In this document: positions 15,914 through 22,842 of the stretch, piece after piece
Position numbering within the stretch: the first letter of the stretch is position 1
Layout of the letters: every line of letters starts with the position of its first letter
DNA from: Tychonema bourrellyi FEM_GT703
GTDB lineage: Bacteria > Cyanobacteriota > Cyanobacteriia > Cyanobacteriales > Microcoleaceae
NCBI RefSeq assembly: GCF_002412335.2
Contig: NZ_NXIB02000079.1
Coordinates: 1 to 35,290 of the forward strand
Direction of reading: 5' to 3'
Length of the DNA stretch: 35,290 bases
The notes under the pieces: generated by a model
The model's input: the letters and a program-made list of their open reading frames with translations, nothing else
Database searches by the model: none
Told to the model about the DNA's origin: nothing
Translations under genes and position numbers: made by a program

Positions 15914-17151
15914 AATCCATAGAGCCGATCGAACTTTAAGAAGGTTTGCAATAGCACATTTGCTCCCTGAGTACACTGTTCTGGGGAAGTATATTCATCT
16001 TCTGCATGGCTGATTCCGCCGCGAGAAGCCACGAAAATCATCCCCATATCCGCAAACCGTCCGATTTCTTGTGCATCGTGTCCGGCGCGACTGATTAAAT
16101 GCGTCGAAGTCAAGCTTAATTCTCGGCACACTTCGGCAATCGCATTTTGAATCTTTGGCGCTGCTAATGTCGGCAATACGTGCAGCATTTCGGTCATTTC
16201 AACTTCGGTTTTGGTAGCAGCAGCAATAGCTGCAAACTCCTGTTTCATTTTAACTAACAATTCTTCCAAATGAATTTGAGATATATCGCGCAAGTCGATC
16301 TTAAAATCCACCTTTCCTGGTACAATATTTGTAGCATTCGGCGACACGTTTAAGTAACCCACCGTTGCTACTTGTTCGCCCGGTGTTTCTACTCCCAGTT
16401 TGTTGACTGCGAGTACCATTTGTGCAGCGGCTACCAGGGCATCTTTGCGATCGCACATGGGCGTCGAACCGGCATGATTCGGGCGGCCCATTACCGTGAC
16501 TGCATAGCGGTACTGTCCGACAATGCCTTGAACTATTCCTATTTCATCGCCCGTATTTTCCAAAACACCCCCTTGTTCGACATGGAGTTCTACAAAAGCT
16601 GCTATTTCTTGGGGATGGCGTTTTGCTTCGGCAATTTTTGACCAATCTCCGCCAATTTGTGCTAAACAAGTTTCAATGGAAGTGCCGTCGCTGCGCTGGT
16701 AATATTCTGGATTGCTGACTGTATTTCCAGCCATCGCTTTGCAGCCGATAACGGTGTTTTCCTCGTCGGTAAATACGATCGTCTCGATCGGATGTTCCAA
16801 GCATAGGTTATTTTCGTGCAGTACCCGCACCACTTCAATTCCTGCCAAAATTCCCAAAACTCCGTCGTAATGGCCGCCCACAGGCACGGTATCGATGTGA
16901 GAACCTGTGGCTAGGGCGGCACCCTCGCGCTTTCCGGGATACCGGCCGATAATATTTCCCGCCGCATCAATGCGAACTGTCATCCCGGCTTCTACCATCC
17001 AAGATTCCACGAGTTGGCGGGCCAGCAAATCTGAGGAGGTAAATGCTACCCGACTGACGCCTCCTCCCGGCAGTTTGCCGATTTGGGCGAGTTGGGAAAT
17101 GCTGCGGTTGAGGCGCGCTCCGTTGACTGCAAGTGTTAATGTAAGTGTCAT
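15910..17151 (-). CDS. Allantoate amidohydrolase / N-carbamoyl-L-amino-acid hydrolase (M20 family)
   Basis: Zinc-dependent amidohydrolase of the peptidase M20 family; in context the likely substrate is allantoate, releasing ammonia and CO2. The 413-aa product shows the metal-site motifs: GSHIDTVPVGGHYDG (His85, Asp96), FTDEEN (Glu130-Glu131), ELHVEQG (His190), AGHDAQEIG and ISHAEDEY near the C-terminus. The lid segment between them (GQYRYAVTVMGRPNHAGSTP) is typical. Length is normal for the family. An allantoinase-type gene lies 1 kb away. The last residues and stop overlap a heptamer repeat. Specificity between allantoate and other N-carbamoyl or ureido compounds cannot be settled from sequence. 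Confidence 0.88.
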   Translation of the reverse strand: MTLTLTLAVNGARLNRSISQLAQIGKLPGGGVSRVAFTSSDLLARQLVESWMVEAGMTVRIDAAGNIIGRYPGKREGAALATGSHIDTVPVGGHYDGVLGILAGIEVVRVLHENNLCLEHPIETIVFTDEENTVIGCKAMAGNTVSNPEYYQRSDGTSIETCLAQIGGDWSKIAEAKRHPQEIAAFVELHVEQGGVLENTGDEIGIVQGIVGQYRYAVTVMGRPNHAGSTPMCDRKDALVAAAQMVLAVNKLGVETPGEQVATVGYLNVSPNATNIVPGKVDFKIDLRDISQIHLEELLVKMKQEFAAIAAATKTEVEMTEMLHVLPTLAAPKIQNAIAEVCRELSLTSTHLISRAGHDAQEIGRFADMGMIFVASRGGISHAEDEYTSPEQCTQGANVLLQTFLKFDRLYGF

Positions 17152-17226
17152 TTCAATTTCTGCTATTGATTGATTTAACTAATCGTTGTATACTGTATTT
17201 AATACCATTTAAATGGGCAACATAAT

Positions 17227-17267
17227 GTAGCCTTGTTTACTGAATTCAATGGCTTTGATAGTACCCT
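17227..17267 (+). promoter_or_regulatory. Candidate NtcA-activated promoter
   Basis: GTAGCCTTGTTTAC at 17227-17240 fits the NtcA consensus GTA-N8-TAC. It is followed after 21 bases by TACCCT at 17262-17267, which fits the TA-N3-T minus-10 box at the spacing known for NtcA-activated class II promoters. This would drive the plus-strand gene starting at 17353/17356. The site lies in the 200-bp divergent interval with the M20 hydrolase gene and is palindromic, so it could also affect that gene; no equally good minus-10 was seen on that side. Nitrogen control suits ureide catabolism. Confidence 0.5.
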
Positions 17268-17355
17268 TAGTAAGGTGCCTATTGTGTACCCTACTATCAG
17301 AGTTTGTGCGTCAGTCTTAAGTCAGAAAAACACAATTTGCGATCGGGTGTATATG

Positions 17356-17763
17356 ATGAGTCAAACAGCAATTGCAGTCAAACGAGTTTTCATTTGCGGT
17401 TCTGCCCTGCGAGGTCAACCGGACAACAGCAATCTCGGAGATGCCAAGTTTATCAGAGAAGCGAAAACCCGTCCGATTTACCGTTTGCATTCGGCAGAAA
17501 ATGGCTGGCATCCGGCAATTTATGAAGTGGTCACTTCCGGCGTATCAATTCCGGGGGAAGTGTACGAATTAACCTCGGATCAATTTGAACAGCTTGCAGG
17601 GGGAGAACCGCCGCATATGTATCCATCGGATGTGGTTTTGGATGATGGGGAAGTGTTGACCGCTTTCTTTTACCCGCAGGAATTGGTGGAGAAATACCAA
17701 TGGGAGGATATTTCCGATCGAGGTGGGTGGGCGGCTTATAAAGCCAGTGCAGGGCCAAATTAA
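17356..17763 (+). CDS. Gamma-glutamylcyclotransferase-fold protein like the allophanate hydrolase C-terminal domain
   Basis: A 135-aa protein (MSQTAIAVKRVFICGSALRG start; an ATG one codon earlier at 17353 is equally possible). It resembles the C-terminal domain of allophanate hydrolase, which has a gamma-glutamylcyclotransferase-like fold. Features are VFICGSALRGQPDNSNLGDA, RPIYRLHSAENGWHPAIYEV, SIPGEVYELTSDQFEQLAGG, EPPHMYPSDVVLDDGEVLTA and GGWAAYKAS. Stand-alone versions occur beside urea, allantoin or allophanate genes, matching the neighbours here. The amidase part of allophanate hydrolase is absent. Its exact reaction is unknown. A candidate NtcA promoter lies upstream; a 76-bp tandem array begins six bases after the stop. 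Confidence 0.8.
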   Translation: MSQTAIAVKRVFICGSALRGQPDNSNLGDAKFIREAKTRPIYRLHSAENGWHPAIYEVVTSGVSIPGEVYELTSDQFEQLAGGEPPHMYPSDVVLDDGEVLTAFFYPQELVEKYQWEDISDRGGWAAYKASAGPN

Positions 17764-17768
17764 TCGTT

Positions 17769-18177
17769 GTGGAACAGGCATCTTGCCTGTTCTTTTCTGG
17801 AAAATGCGGGCGAGACGCCCACCCCACAATCAAATTCAGTAGCTGTGGAACAGGCATCTTGCCTGTTCTTTTCTGGAAAATGCGGGCGAGACGCCCACCC
17901 CACAATCAAATTCAGTGGTTGTGGAACAGGCATCTTGCCTGTTCTTTTCTGGAGAATGCGGGCGAGACGCCCACACCACAATCAAATTCAGTAGCTGTGG
18001 AACAGGCATCTTGCCTGTTCTTTTCTGGAGAATGCGGGCGGGACGCCCACACCACAATCAAGTTGAGTGGTTGTGGAACAGGCATCTTGCCTGTTCTTTT
18101 CTGGAGAATGCGGGCGAGACGCCCACACCACAATCAAATTCAGTAGCTGTGGAACAGGCATCTTGCCTGTTCTTGAA
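17769..18177. repeat. Tandem array of five 76-bp units plus a partial sixth
   Basis: Units start at 17769, 17845, 17921, 17997, 18073 and 18149 with an exact 76-base period; the last is cut after about 29 bases. Each unit holds two hairpins: AACAGGCA/TGCCTGTT with a three-base loop, and GGGCG/CGCCC with a three-base loop. Units differ at a few positions (for example aaaatg or agaatg, cacccca or cacacca). Unit length is not a multiple of three, yet all frames are open over much of it, producing spurious ORFs on both strands. The array fills the gap between two convergent genes. Confidence 0.96.
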
Positions 18178-18181
18178 AATA

Positions 18182-19087
18182 CTACGCCCTGTGATATTCA
18201 TGCCAGTGTCGGGCAATATCAATGCGGCGGCATACCCACACCCGTTCGTGCTGCTGCACATAGTCCAAAAAACGCCCCAAAGCCGCAGCCCGCCCCGGCC
18301 TCCCCGCCAAACGGCAGTGTAGCCCCACACTCATCATCTTGGGCGCTGTCTCGCCCTCGGCGTAGAGCACATCGAAAGTATCCCGCAGGTAAGCAAAAAA
18401 CTGATCCCCGGAATTAAACCCCTGACTGGTGGCAAACCTCATGTCGTTGTTGTCGAGGGTGTAGGGAATCACCAGGTGGGGTCTGGCGCACTCGTACACC
18501 CAGTAAGGCAGGTCATCCGCGTAGCTGTCGGCATCGTAAAGAAAACCGCCTTCCTCGACTACTAGCTTGCGAGTGTGGGGGCTCGTGCGCCCGGTATACC
18601 AGCCGAGGGGACGGCTGCCGGTCACTTGCGTATGGAGGGCGATCGCCCTTTGCAAATGCTCCCGTTCTGCTTCTTCTCCAAAATACTTATAATCGATCCA
18701 GCGGTAGCCGTGGCTGGCAATTTCCCAATCGGCTGCTAACATCGCTGCTACTGCTTCTGGATGCCTCTCTAATGCCATTGCTACCCCATAAACAGTCACC
18801 TGTATTCCCCTCGAAGTAAACATCCGGTGCAGCCGCCAAAAACCCGCCCGACTGCCGTATTCGTAACAGGATTCCATGTTCATGTGGCGCAGTCCCGACA
18901 GGGGGACGGCCCCGACAATTTCTGACAGAAATGTTTCTGAAGACGCATCTCCGTGCAGGATACAGGTTTCTCCGCCTTCTTCGTAGTTGATCACAAATTG
19001 CACGGCTATGCGCGCTCGATTGGGCCATTTAGGATCGGGCGGATTTTGCCCGTAACCGATTAATTCTCGCGGATAATTTGCTGACAT
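18182..19087 (-). CDS. puuE: Allantoinase PuuE-type polysaccharide deacetylase-fold protein
   Basis: Hydrolyses allantoin to allantoate in purine degradation; PuuE allantoinases use the NodB polysaccharide-deacetylase fold rather than the classical amidohydrolase fold. The 301-aa product carries the subfamily signatures: YPRELIGYGQNPPDPKWP at the N-terminus, AVQFVINYEEGGE, LHGDASSETFLSEIVG, YEYGSRAGFWRLHRMF, EIASHGYRWIDY, and LGWYTGRTSPHTRKL. Length is normal. The product would feed the M20 allantoate hydrolase encoded 1 kb away. The stop codon is a few bases beyond the 76-bp array. No uricase or other earlier pathway gene is in the window. Confidence 0.92.
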   Translation of the reverse strand: MSANYPRELIGYGQNPPDPKWPNRARIAVQFVINYEEGGETCILHGDASSETFLSEIVGAVPLSGLRHMNMESCYEYGSRAGFWRLHRMFTSRGIQVTVYGVAMALERHPEAVAAMLAADWEIASHGYRWIDYKYFGEEAEREHLQRAIALHTQVTGSRPLGWYTGRTSPHTRKLVVEEGGFLYDADSYADDLPYWVYECARPHLVIPYTLDNNDMRFATSQGFNSGDQFFAYLRDTFDVLYAEGETAPKMMSVGLHCRLAGRPGRAAALGRFLDYVQQHERVWVCRRIDIARHWHEYHRA

Positions 19088-19138
19088 ATATAGCCTTTCT
19101 CAAGTAAATGAGTGATCATAGGCATTGGGCGTTGGTGG

Positions 19139-19199
19139 TTCTAGACTTAATCATCAAACAGCACTCTTTGAATGGATTTTACGTTAAGTTGACACTAAT
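19139..19199. mobile_element. Diverged right-end fragment of the 6063-6254 element
   Basis: The segment reads tcaaacagcactctttgaat and then gttaagttgacac, aligning with 6207-6257 at most positions. No matching left end is seen nearby, so it looks like a decayed fragment. It lies in the gene-free interval 19088-19412 together with a terminator. Confidence 0.6.
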
Positions 19200-19250
19200 G
19201 GGCAGTGCCGTGTCCTCAGTTCCTTCGACTAGAAGCTAATTTCTAAACAC

Positions 19251-19285
19251 AAAAAACACCGCTCCTCTAAATAGGAGAACGGTGC
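19251..19285 (-). terminator. Intrinsic terminator for the DUF4912 gene
   Basis: Read on the minus strand, CACCGTTCTCCT and AGGAGCGGTG form a stem with a small bulge. The stem is followed directly by six T, then GTG and more T. It lies 128 bases downstream of the DUF4912 stop codon, in the right orientation. Confidence 0.8.
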
Positions 19286-19412
19286 ATAGGGGGGTGTTAT
19301 GGGTTGTTGTCTAGGTTTAACCCTAACAAATCAGTTTTGTCCTCTGGCAAGGCCTTGTGATGGTTCAGAAATTGGCACAAACCTGTGCGATCGCACCCAT
19401 CGATCGTGGTTA

Positions 19413-20750
19413 CTAACCCAACCACTCAACAACAGCATCTTCCTTAGTATTTGTACGTCGTTCAGGAGTTTCGCGCTCGAATTTCATGTGGATGGCGCGG
19501 TTTTGTTCGCCATCTGCGGCTACTGCAAAAATCGGATAGTCAATCAAGCCGTTTTGGAAAGACATCTGGAAGCGGAAAGTGCCATCAGCATTGAGTTTGA
19601 TTGGCTGTCCACCAATGTACACAGTCGCGTCAGGTTCGGTAGCACCGTAGACGATCAATTCGGCATCAGCAACCAACCAGAACTGGCGGGGGCGCATCGG
19701 TGTGGCGAAACCAACTCCCGACATACCAACACCGGACATCCCGACACCGGACATCGTGAGGCCAGACATCCCGACACCGGACGTCGTGAGGCCGGACATC
19801 CCGACACCGGACATCGTGAGACCGGACATGGCGGGTGCGGCCCACATTCCGACACCGGAGGGGAAGACGTAGGAACTTACAGCTTGTTCGTGGATGCCGA
19901 CTTGCTGGATGGAACCTGGGACGTGCTGCATCGATCCGAAGACAGAACCCGCTACGCGCAAAGCTTCGGCTGATTCTGCCATACCGAAGATTTGTTCGTA
20001 AATGGCGTTACCGTTGCTGTAAGTGGCGGCTGCTGTTGCTGATTCTGCAATTTTCTTGGCTGGAGGAACCAGTTCGGCGAAGGTTTGGCCGCGCAAGTCT
20101 TCTTCCCAGTCGAGGGTGATGAATTGGTCTTCGATCCAGTCGCTGGGATAGACGGGGGGAACGCGAACTTCGGCCGATCGCGCTAATATTAACCAACGAC
20201 CATCTGCACAACGGTAGCCGATGTCGATCGCATAATCGCGATCGCTGACGGGGATTGGGACGTACCATTCGCGGGCTAGTTCGTCACAGGGATATTCTTG
20301 AATGCTGTGGGGACTTTGGATTTCCAGGTTAACGTCTGTGACGTCGTAGATCCGCAGGGCGAGTTGCTGTCCACCTTGGCGACGCAATTCTTGTTTGTGA
20401 TCGTTTGAAATATCCCAGTAAGTGTAAGCCCATTCGGGGTCACGGGGCATTAAAACCACGCGGCTTTCGCCATAACCGTTGGGTAAATCTGCTAAACCTT
20501 CATCGACAGAGGAGAGAGAACCACCTGTCTGATCTTCTTGACCTAGTTCAAATTTTGCTGCTTCCACTGTTTCTTGCGCCTCTAATTTACGAGATGGGGT
20601 GTATGAAAATTTGGTACGCTGAATTTCTTGAATTGATGCCAGAAGTTGCGATTTCCGCATCCGGCTGTAGCGGGAGACTCCACATTCGCTAGCTACTCTG
20701 CGTAGTTGCCGCAAAGTCATCTCTTCTAATGGTGGGCGTTCTTTGACCAT
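19413..20750 (-). CDS. DUF4912 domain-containing protein with SAP/Rho-N-like N-terminus
   Basis: A 445-aa protein of a cyanobacterial family without a settled function. Residues about 8-45 (LEEMTLRQLRRVASECGVSR then MRKSQLLASIQ) resemble a Rho N-terminal or SAP-like helical motif. DUF4912 follows at about 90-230 (RDPEWAYTYWDISNDHKQEL, AREWYVPIPVSDRDYAIDIG). A Met-Ser-Gly-rich repeat (units MSGLT/MSGVG, about residues 308-346) leads to a C-terminal beta domain (VYIGGQPIKLNADGTFRFQM). The start has a good Shine-Dalgarno sequence (AGAGGAGAA on the minus strand). It stands alone with its own terminator. The long low-complexity repeat may vary in copy number. Confidence 0.9.
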   Translation of the reverse strand: MVKERPPLEEMTLRQLRRVASECGVSRYSRMRKSQLLASIQEIQRTKFSYTPSRKLEAQETVEAAKFELGQEDQTGGSLSSVDEGLADLPNGYGESRVVLMPRDPEWAYTYWDISNDHKQELRRQGGQQLALRIYDVTDVNLEIQSPHSIQEYPCDELAREWYVPIPVSDRDYAIDIGYRCADGRWLILARSAEVRVPPVYPSDWIEDQFITLDWEEDLRGQTFAELVPPAKKIAESATAAATYSNGNAIYEQIFGMAESAEALRVAGSVFGSMQHVPGSIQQVGIHEQAVSSYVFPSGVGMWAAPAMSGLTMSGVGMSGLTTSGVGMSGLTMSGVGMSGVGMSGVGFATPMRPRQFWLVADAELIVYGATEPDATVYIGGQPIKLNADGTFRFQMSFQNGLIDYPIFAVAADGEQNRAIHMKFERETPERRTNTKEDAVVEWLG

Positions 20751-20797
20751 GAGTTTGTTCTCCTCTAATTGGGGATGGCGGGTTAGGTTTTTTTAGT

Positions 20798-20812
20798 AAC
20801 ACTTGTAGTGTT
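20798..20812. promoter_or_regulatory. Short palindrome upstream of the DUF4912 gene
   Basis: AACACTTGTAGTGTT is a 6-bp inverted repeat with a three-base centre, 48 bases upstream of the start codon, and could be an operator or leader hairpin. The rest of 20751-21398 (about 650 bases) shows no gene: a small CCCC/GGGG hairpin near 20911 and the repeat at 21318 are all I see. Confidence 0.3.
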
Positions 20813-21317
20813 GACTTTTTGAGAAACGAAACTCTTTATAATTGCAAATATAATCGAGTTTCTGAATTTCTCCAACCTTTGAAGCCTTGCTTGTTTTCAC
20901 TTAGTTAAGTCCCCAATGTGGGGGCTATAACTTGTTGACTTCTGCGCGCTACATCCGGTCTTACTCAAGATTTTCCCTGAACTCTTGAGTGACAATATCG
21001 ATTTAGTGAGTGCGATCGATGCTACTACCAATGCTATTGATCGCAGCTCGCACGCTACTTGACTCCCAGAAATACCTAATTACAGCATTTCTTTGGGATC
21101 GCTTTGTCATGACTTAATATTGCAGACAATTTACCTTCTGGTCAAGGGGTTTTTGCCTCGATCGTGGGTACTTATACGCATTTTCGTGATTTTGGGGATC
21201 AATATGTCAGGGATTGTTGACATATTTGAGATTTGGGGGATCGGTGTTGAGGCAAATATCAGGGTTTGGTGACATTTTTGTGGTTGGGGGCGATCGGGGT
21301 ATTACGGAGGGGTGGCC

Positions 21318-21350
21318 AGAAACCAGACTTCTCCAAGAAGTCTGGTTTCT
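21318..21350. repeat. Perfect 15-bp inverted repeat upstream of xisH
   Basis: AGAAACCAGACTTCT at 21318-21332 and its exact reverse complement at 21336-21350 are separated by CCA. It lies about 50 bases before the xisH start. It shares the AGAAACC ends with the repeat at 15804-15869. Confidence 0.9.
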
Positions 21351-21398
21351 CATAAATCTTGTATAATCGGTAGTGAAGCTCGATCGCCCAAACCGAAT

Positions 21399-21815
21399 AT
21401 GCCTGCCAAGGATCTATACCACGATGCTGTCAAACAAGCGCTCATCAAAGAAGGTTGGACAATTACAGCGGACCCTTACACAGTTGAATACGAAGAGTTT
21501 AAAGTATTTGTCGATCTAGCAGCCGATCGCTCTCTAGCTGCCGAACGAGGAAGTCAAAAAATAGCCGTTGAGATTAAAACTTTTCTCCGTCCCTCATTCG
21601 TTCGAGAATTAGAAAATGCTTTGGGTCAATACATTCTCTATCGCAATCTACTTTCTGTAACCGATCCAGAACGAGAATTATATCTAGCTGTTAGCGATCG
21701 CATTTATAATAACTTTTTCCAGAAGAAGGCTAGTCAATTTATTGTTAATCAAAATCAAATTTCAATTCTAGTTGTTGAAATTCAATCGGAGGTAATTAGC
21801 CAATGGATAAGATAG
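21399..21815 (+). CDS. xisH: XisH family protein
   Basis: Member of the XisH family, named after a factor needed for fdxN element excision in Anabaena but widespread in cyanobacteria lacking that element. The 138-aa product starts MPAKDLYHDAVKQALIKEGW; the longer frame from 21312 reads through a palindrome and is not chosen. It has a PD-(D/E)XK nuclease-like core: VFVDLAADR (Asp), then IAVEIKTF (Glu-x-Lys), plus LGQYILYRNLL. It overlaps xisI by 13 bases, the usual coupled arrangement. No excisable element or XisF recombinase is visible, so its function here is open; an addiction or defence role has no support in this window beyond pairing. Confidence 0.93.
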   Translation: MPAKDLYHDAVKQALIKEGWTITADPYTVEYEEFKVFVDLAADRSLAAERGSQKIAVEIKTFLRPSFVRELENALGQYILYRNLLSVTDPERELYLAVSDRIYNNFFQKKASQFIVNQNQISILVVEIQSEVISQWIR

Positions 21816-22144
21816 AGAACTATCGCACTCTAATCAAAAAGATTTTGAGCGAGTACGATCGCCTAATCGCCAACCAAGCCACAGCCAACACAGAGATGCT
21901 TCTAGCCTTTGACGAGAAGCACGATCAATATCTTTGGTTTCAGGTAGGATGGCAACAAAATAAAAGAGTCAGAGGAATTACAGTTCACATCCAGATTAAA
22001 AATAATAAAATTTGGATAGAAGAAGATTGGACAGAAGAAGGAATCGCTAACGAACTATTAAAAGAAGGAGTTTCTCAAAGTGATATAGTGCTGGCTTTTC
22101 ACCATCCAGACGATCGTCCTTTGACAGATTTTGCTGTAGCGTAG
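21803..22144 (+). CDS. xisI: XisI family protein
   Basis: Partner of XisH. The 113-aa protein starts MDKIENYRTLIKKILSEY and contains LLAFDEKHDQYLWFQVGWQ, VHIQIKNNKIWIEEDWTEEG and the family ending VLAFHHPDDRPLTDFAVA. Length and sequence are typical and there is no sign of damage. Translation probably couples to xisH through the 13-base overlap. The gene-poor stretch after it (22145-22330) shows nothing notable. Confidence 0.94.
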   Translation: MDKIENYRTLIKKILSEYDRLIANQATANTEMLLAFDEKHDQYLWFQVGWQQNKRVRGITVHIQIKNNKIWIEEDWTEEGIANELLKEGVSQSDIVLAFHHPDDRPLTDFAVA

Positions 22145-22330
22145 ACAGTAAGCTTGAAGTATTTCTGATTCATGCCTAACTGTCTAACTTATCAAACAGT
22201 TGATCGAAAAAATCCTCCGTTTTTTTTACTTCCCCTCGCGACCTTTGTTCTCAACCCAGTTTAATTCCCTTTAAAGTCTCCAATAACTCAAAAGACTGTG
22301 ACAGAATAGAATAGGTAATAGCCGATCGCG

Positions 22331-22676
22331 ATGCCGCACAGTATGCTCCAAACCACCATTACCATTCCCCAAACCTTCAAAGTAACTCACGAACAGTTCC
22401 AGCAAATTGCTGCCGTCAACCGTGACTTAAGGCTAGAGAGAACTGCTACAGGAGAATTAATCGTGATGGCACCCACTGGAAGCGAAACTGGCAATCGAAA
22501 TCTAGATATTGAAGGACAACTCTGGCTGTGGAATCGCCAAACCAAGCCGGGAGTAGCATTTAACTCTTCTAGCGGTTTTAAACTGCCCAATGGTGCCGAT
22601 CGCTCCCCAGATGCCTCCTGGGTTAAATTAGGATGTATTACCGGAATTTGTCTTAGATTTAACAGGTGTTTGGTAG
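22331..22676 (+). pseudogene. Uma2 family (DUF820) endonuclease-like gene with internal deletion
   Basis: Uma2 proteins are PD-(D/E)XK-fold putative nucleases, very common in cyanobacteria, usually about 190 aa. The first 100 residues are typical (FKVTHEQFQQIAAVNRDLRL, GELIVMAPTGSETGNRN, GFKLPNGADRSPDASWVKL). After the Leu of WVKL the frame turns into unrelated sequence ending at 22711. In another frame the family's C-terminus appears at once: DVLPEFVLDLTGVW, stop at 22674-22676. About 80-90 codons carrying most of the nuclease core are missing at the junction near 22630. ATG codons at 22331 or 22343 could start it. This is a deletion, not a simple frameshift. Confidence 0.85.
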
Positions 22677-22710
22677 TCAGATTAAATCCCAGTTTGATAA
22701 TTATCTCTTA

Positions 22711-22755
22711 GTCTGCCGAGGCAGACTTCGTTTATGTAGACGCGGTTTCAACCGC
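22711..22755. repeat. Paired small palindromes upstream of cysS
   Basis: GTCTGCC/GGCAGAC (22711-22726) is followed by GCGGTTTCAACCGC (22742-22755). The second resembles the GGGTTTCAACCC palindrome near 127-148, suggesting another small dispersed repeat family. Confidence 0.6.
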
Positions 22756-22821
22756 CGAGGATTTCGTAATAACATCAAAAGATTCACCAACCGCAATATA
22801 ATAAATTACAGCCCTGACATC

Positions 22822-22842
22822 AATCCCAAATCTCAAATCCCA
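22822..22842. repeat. Heptamer repeat running into the cysS start codon
   Basis: AATCCCA, AATCTCA and AATCCCA are three consecutive heptamers; the last A is the first base of the cysS ATG. No Shine-Dalgarno sequence is visible in this leader. Confidence 0.75.

Noticed and set aside
17769-18177. Possible CRISPR array
   Set aside because: The whole 76-bp unit repeats, so there are no unique spacers, and no cas gene is present. The same applies to the 52-bp and 26-bp arrays at 27022-27317.
17767-18417. Overlapping ORFs on both strands through the 76-bp array
   Set aside because: They are translations of a tandem non-coding repeat in several frames (76 is not a multiple of three); the same hairpins appear untranslated elsewhere.
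19299-19973. 224-aa plus-strand ORF opposite the DUF4912 gene
   Set aside because: It is antisense to the MSG-repeat region; its His/Thr/Gly-rich repeats are the shadow of that tract.
21399-22144. Site-specific excision element implied by the xisH and xisI names
   Set aside because: No recombinase, attachment sites or interrupted gene is visible; XisH/XisI pairs are common outside the fdxN element.
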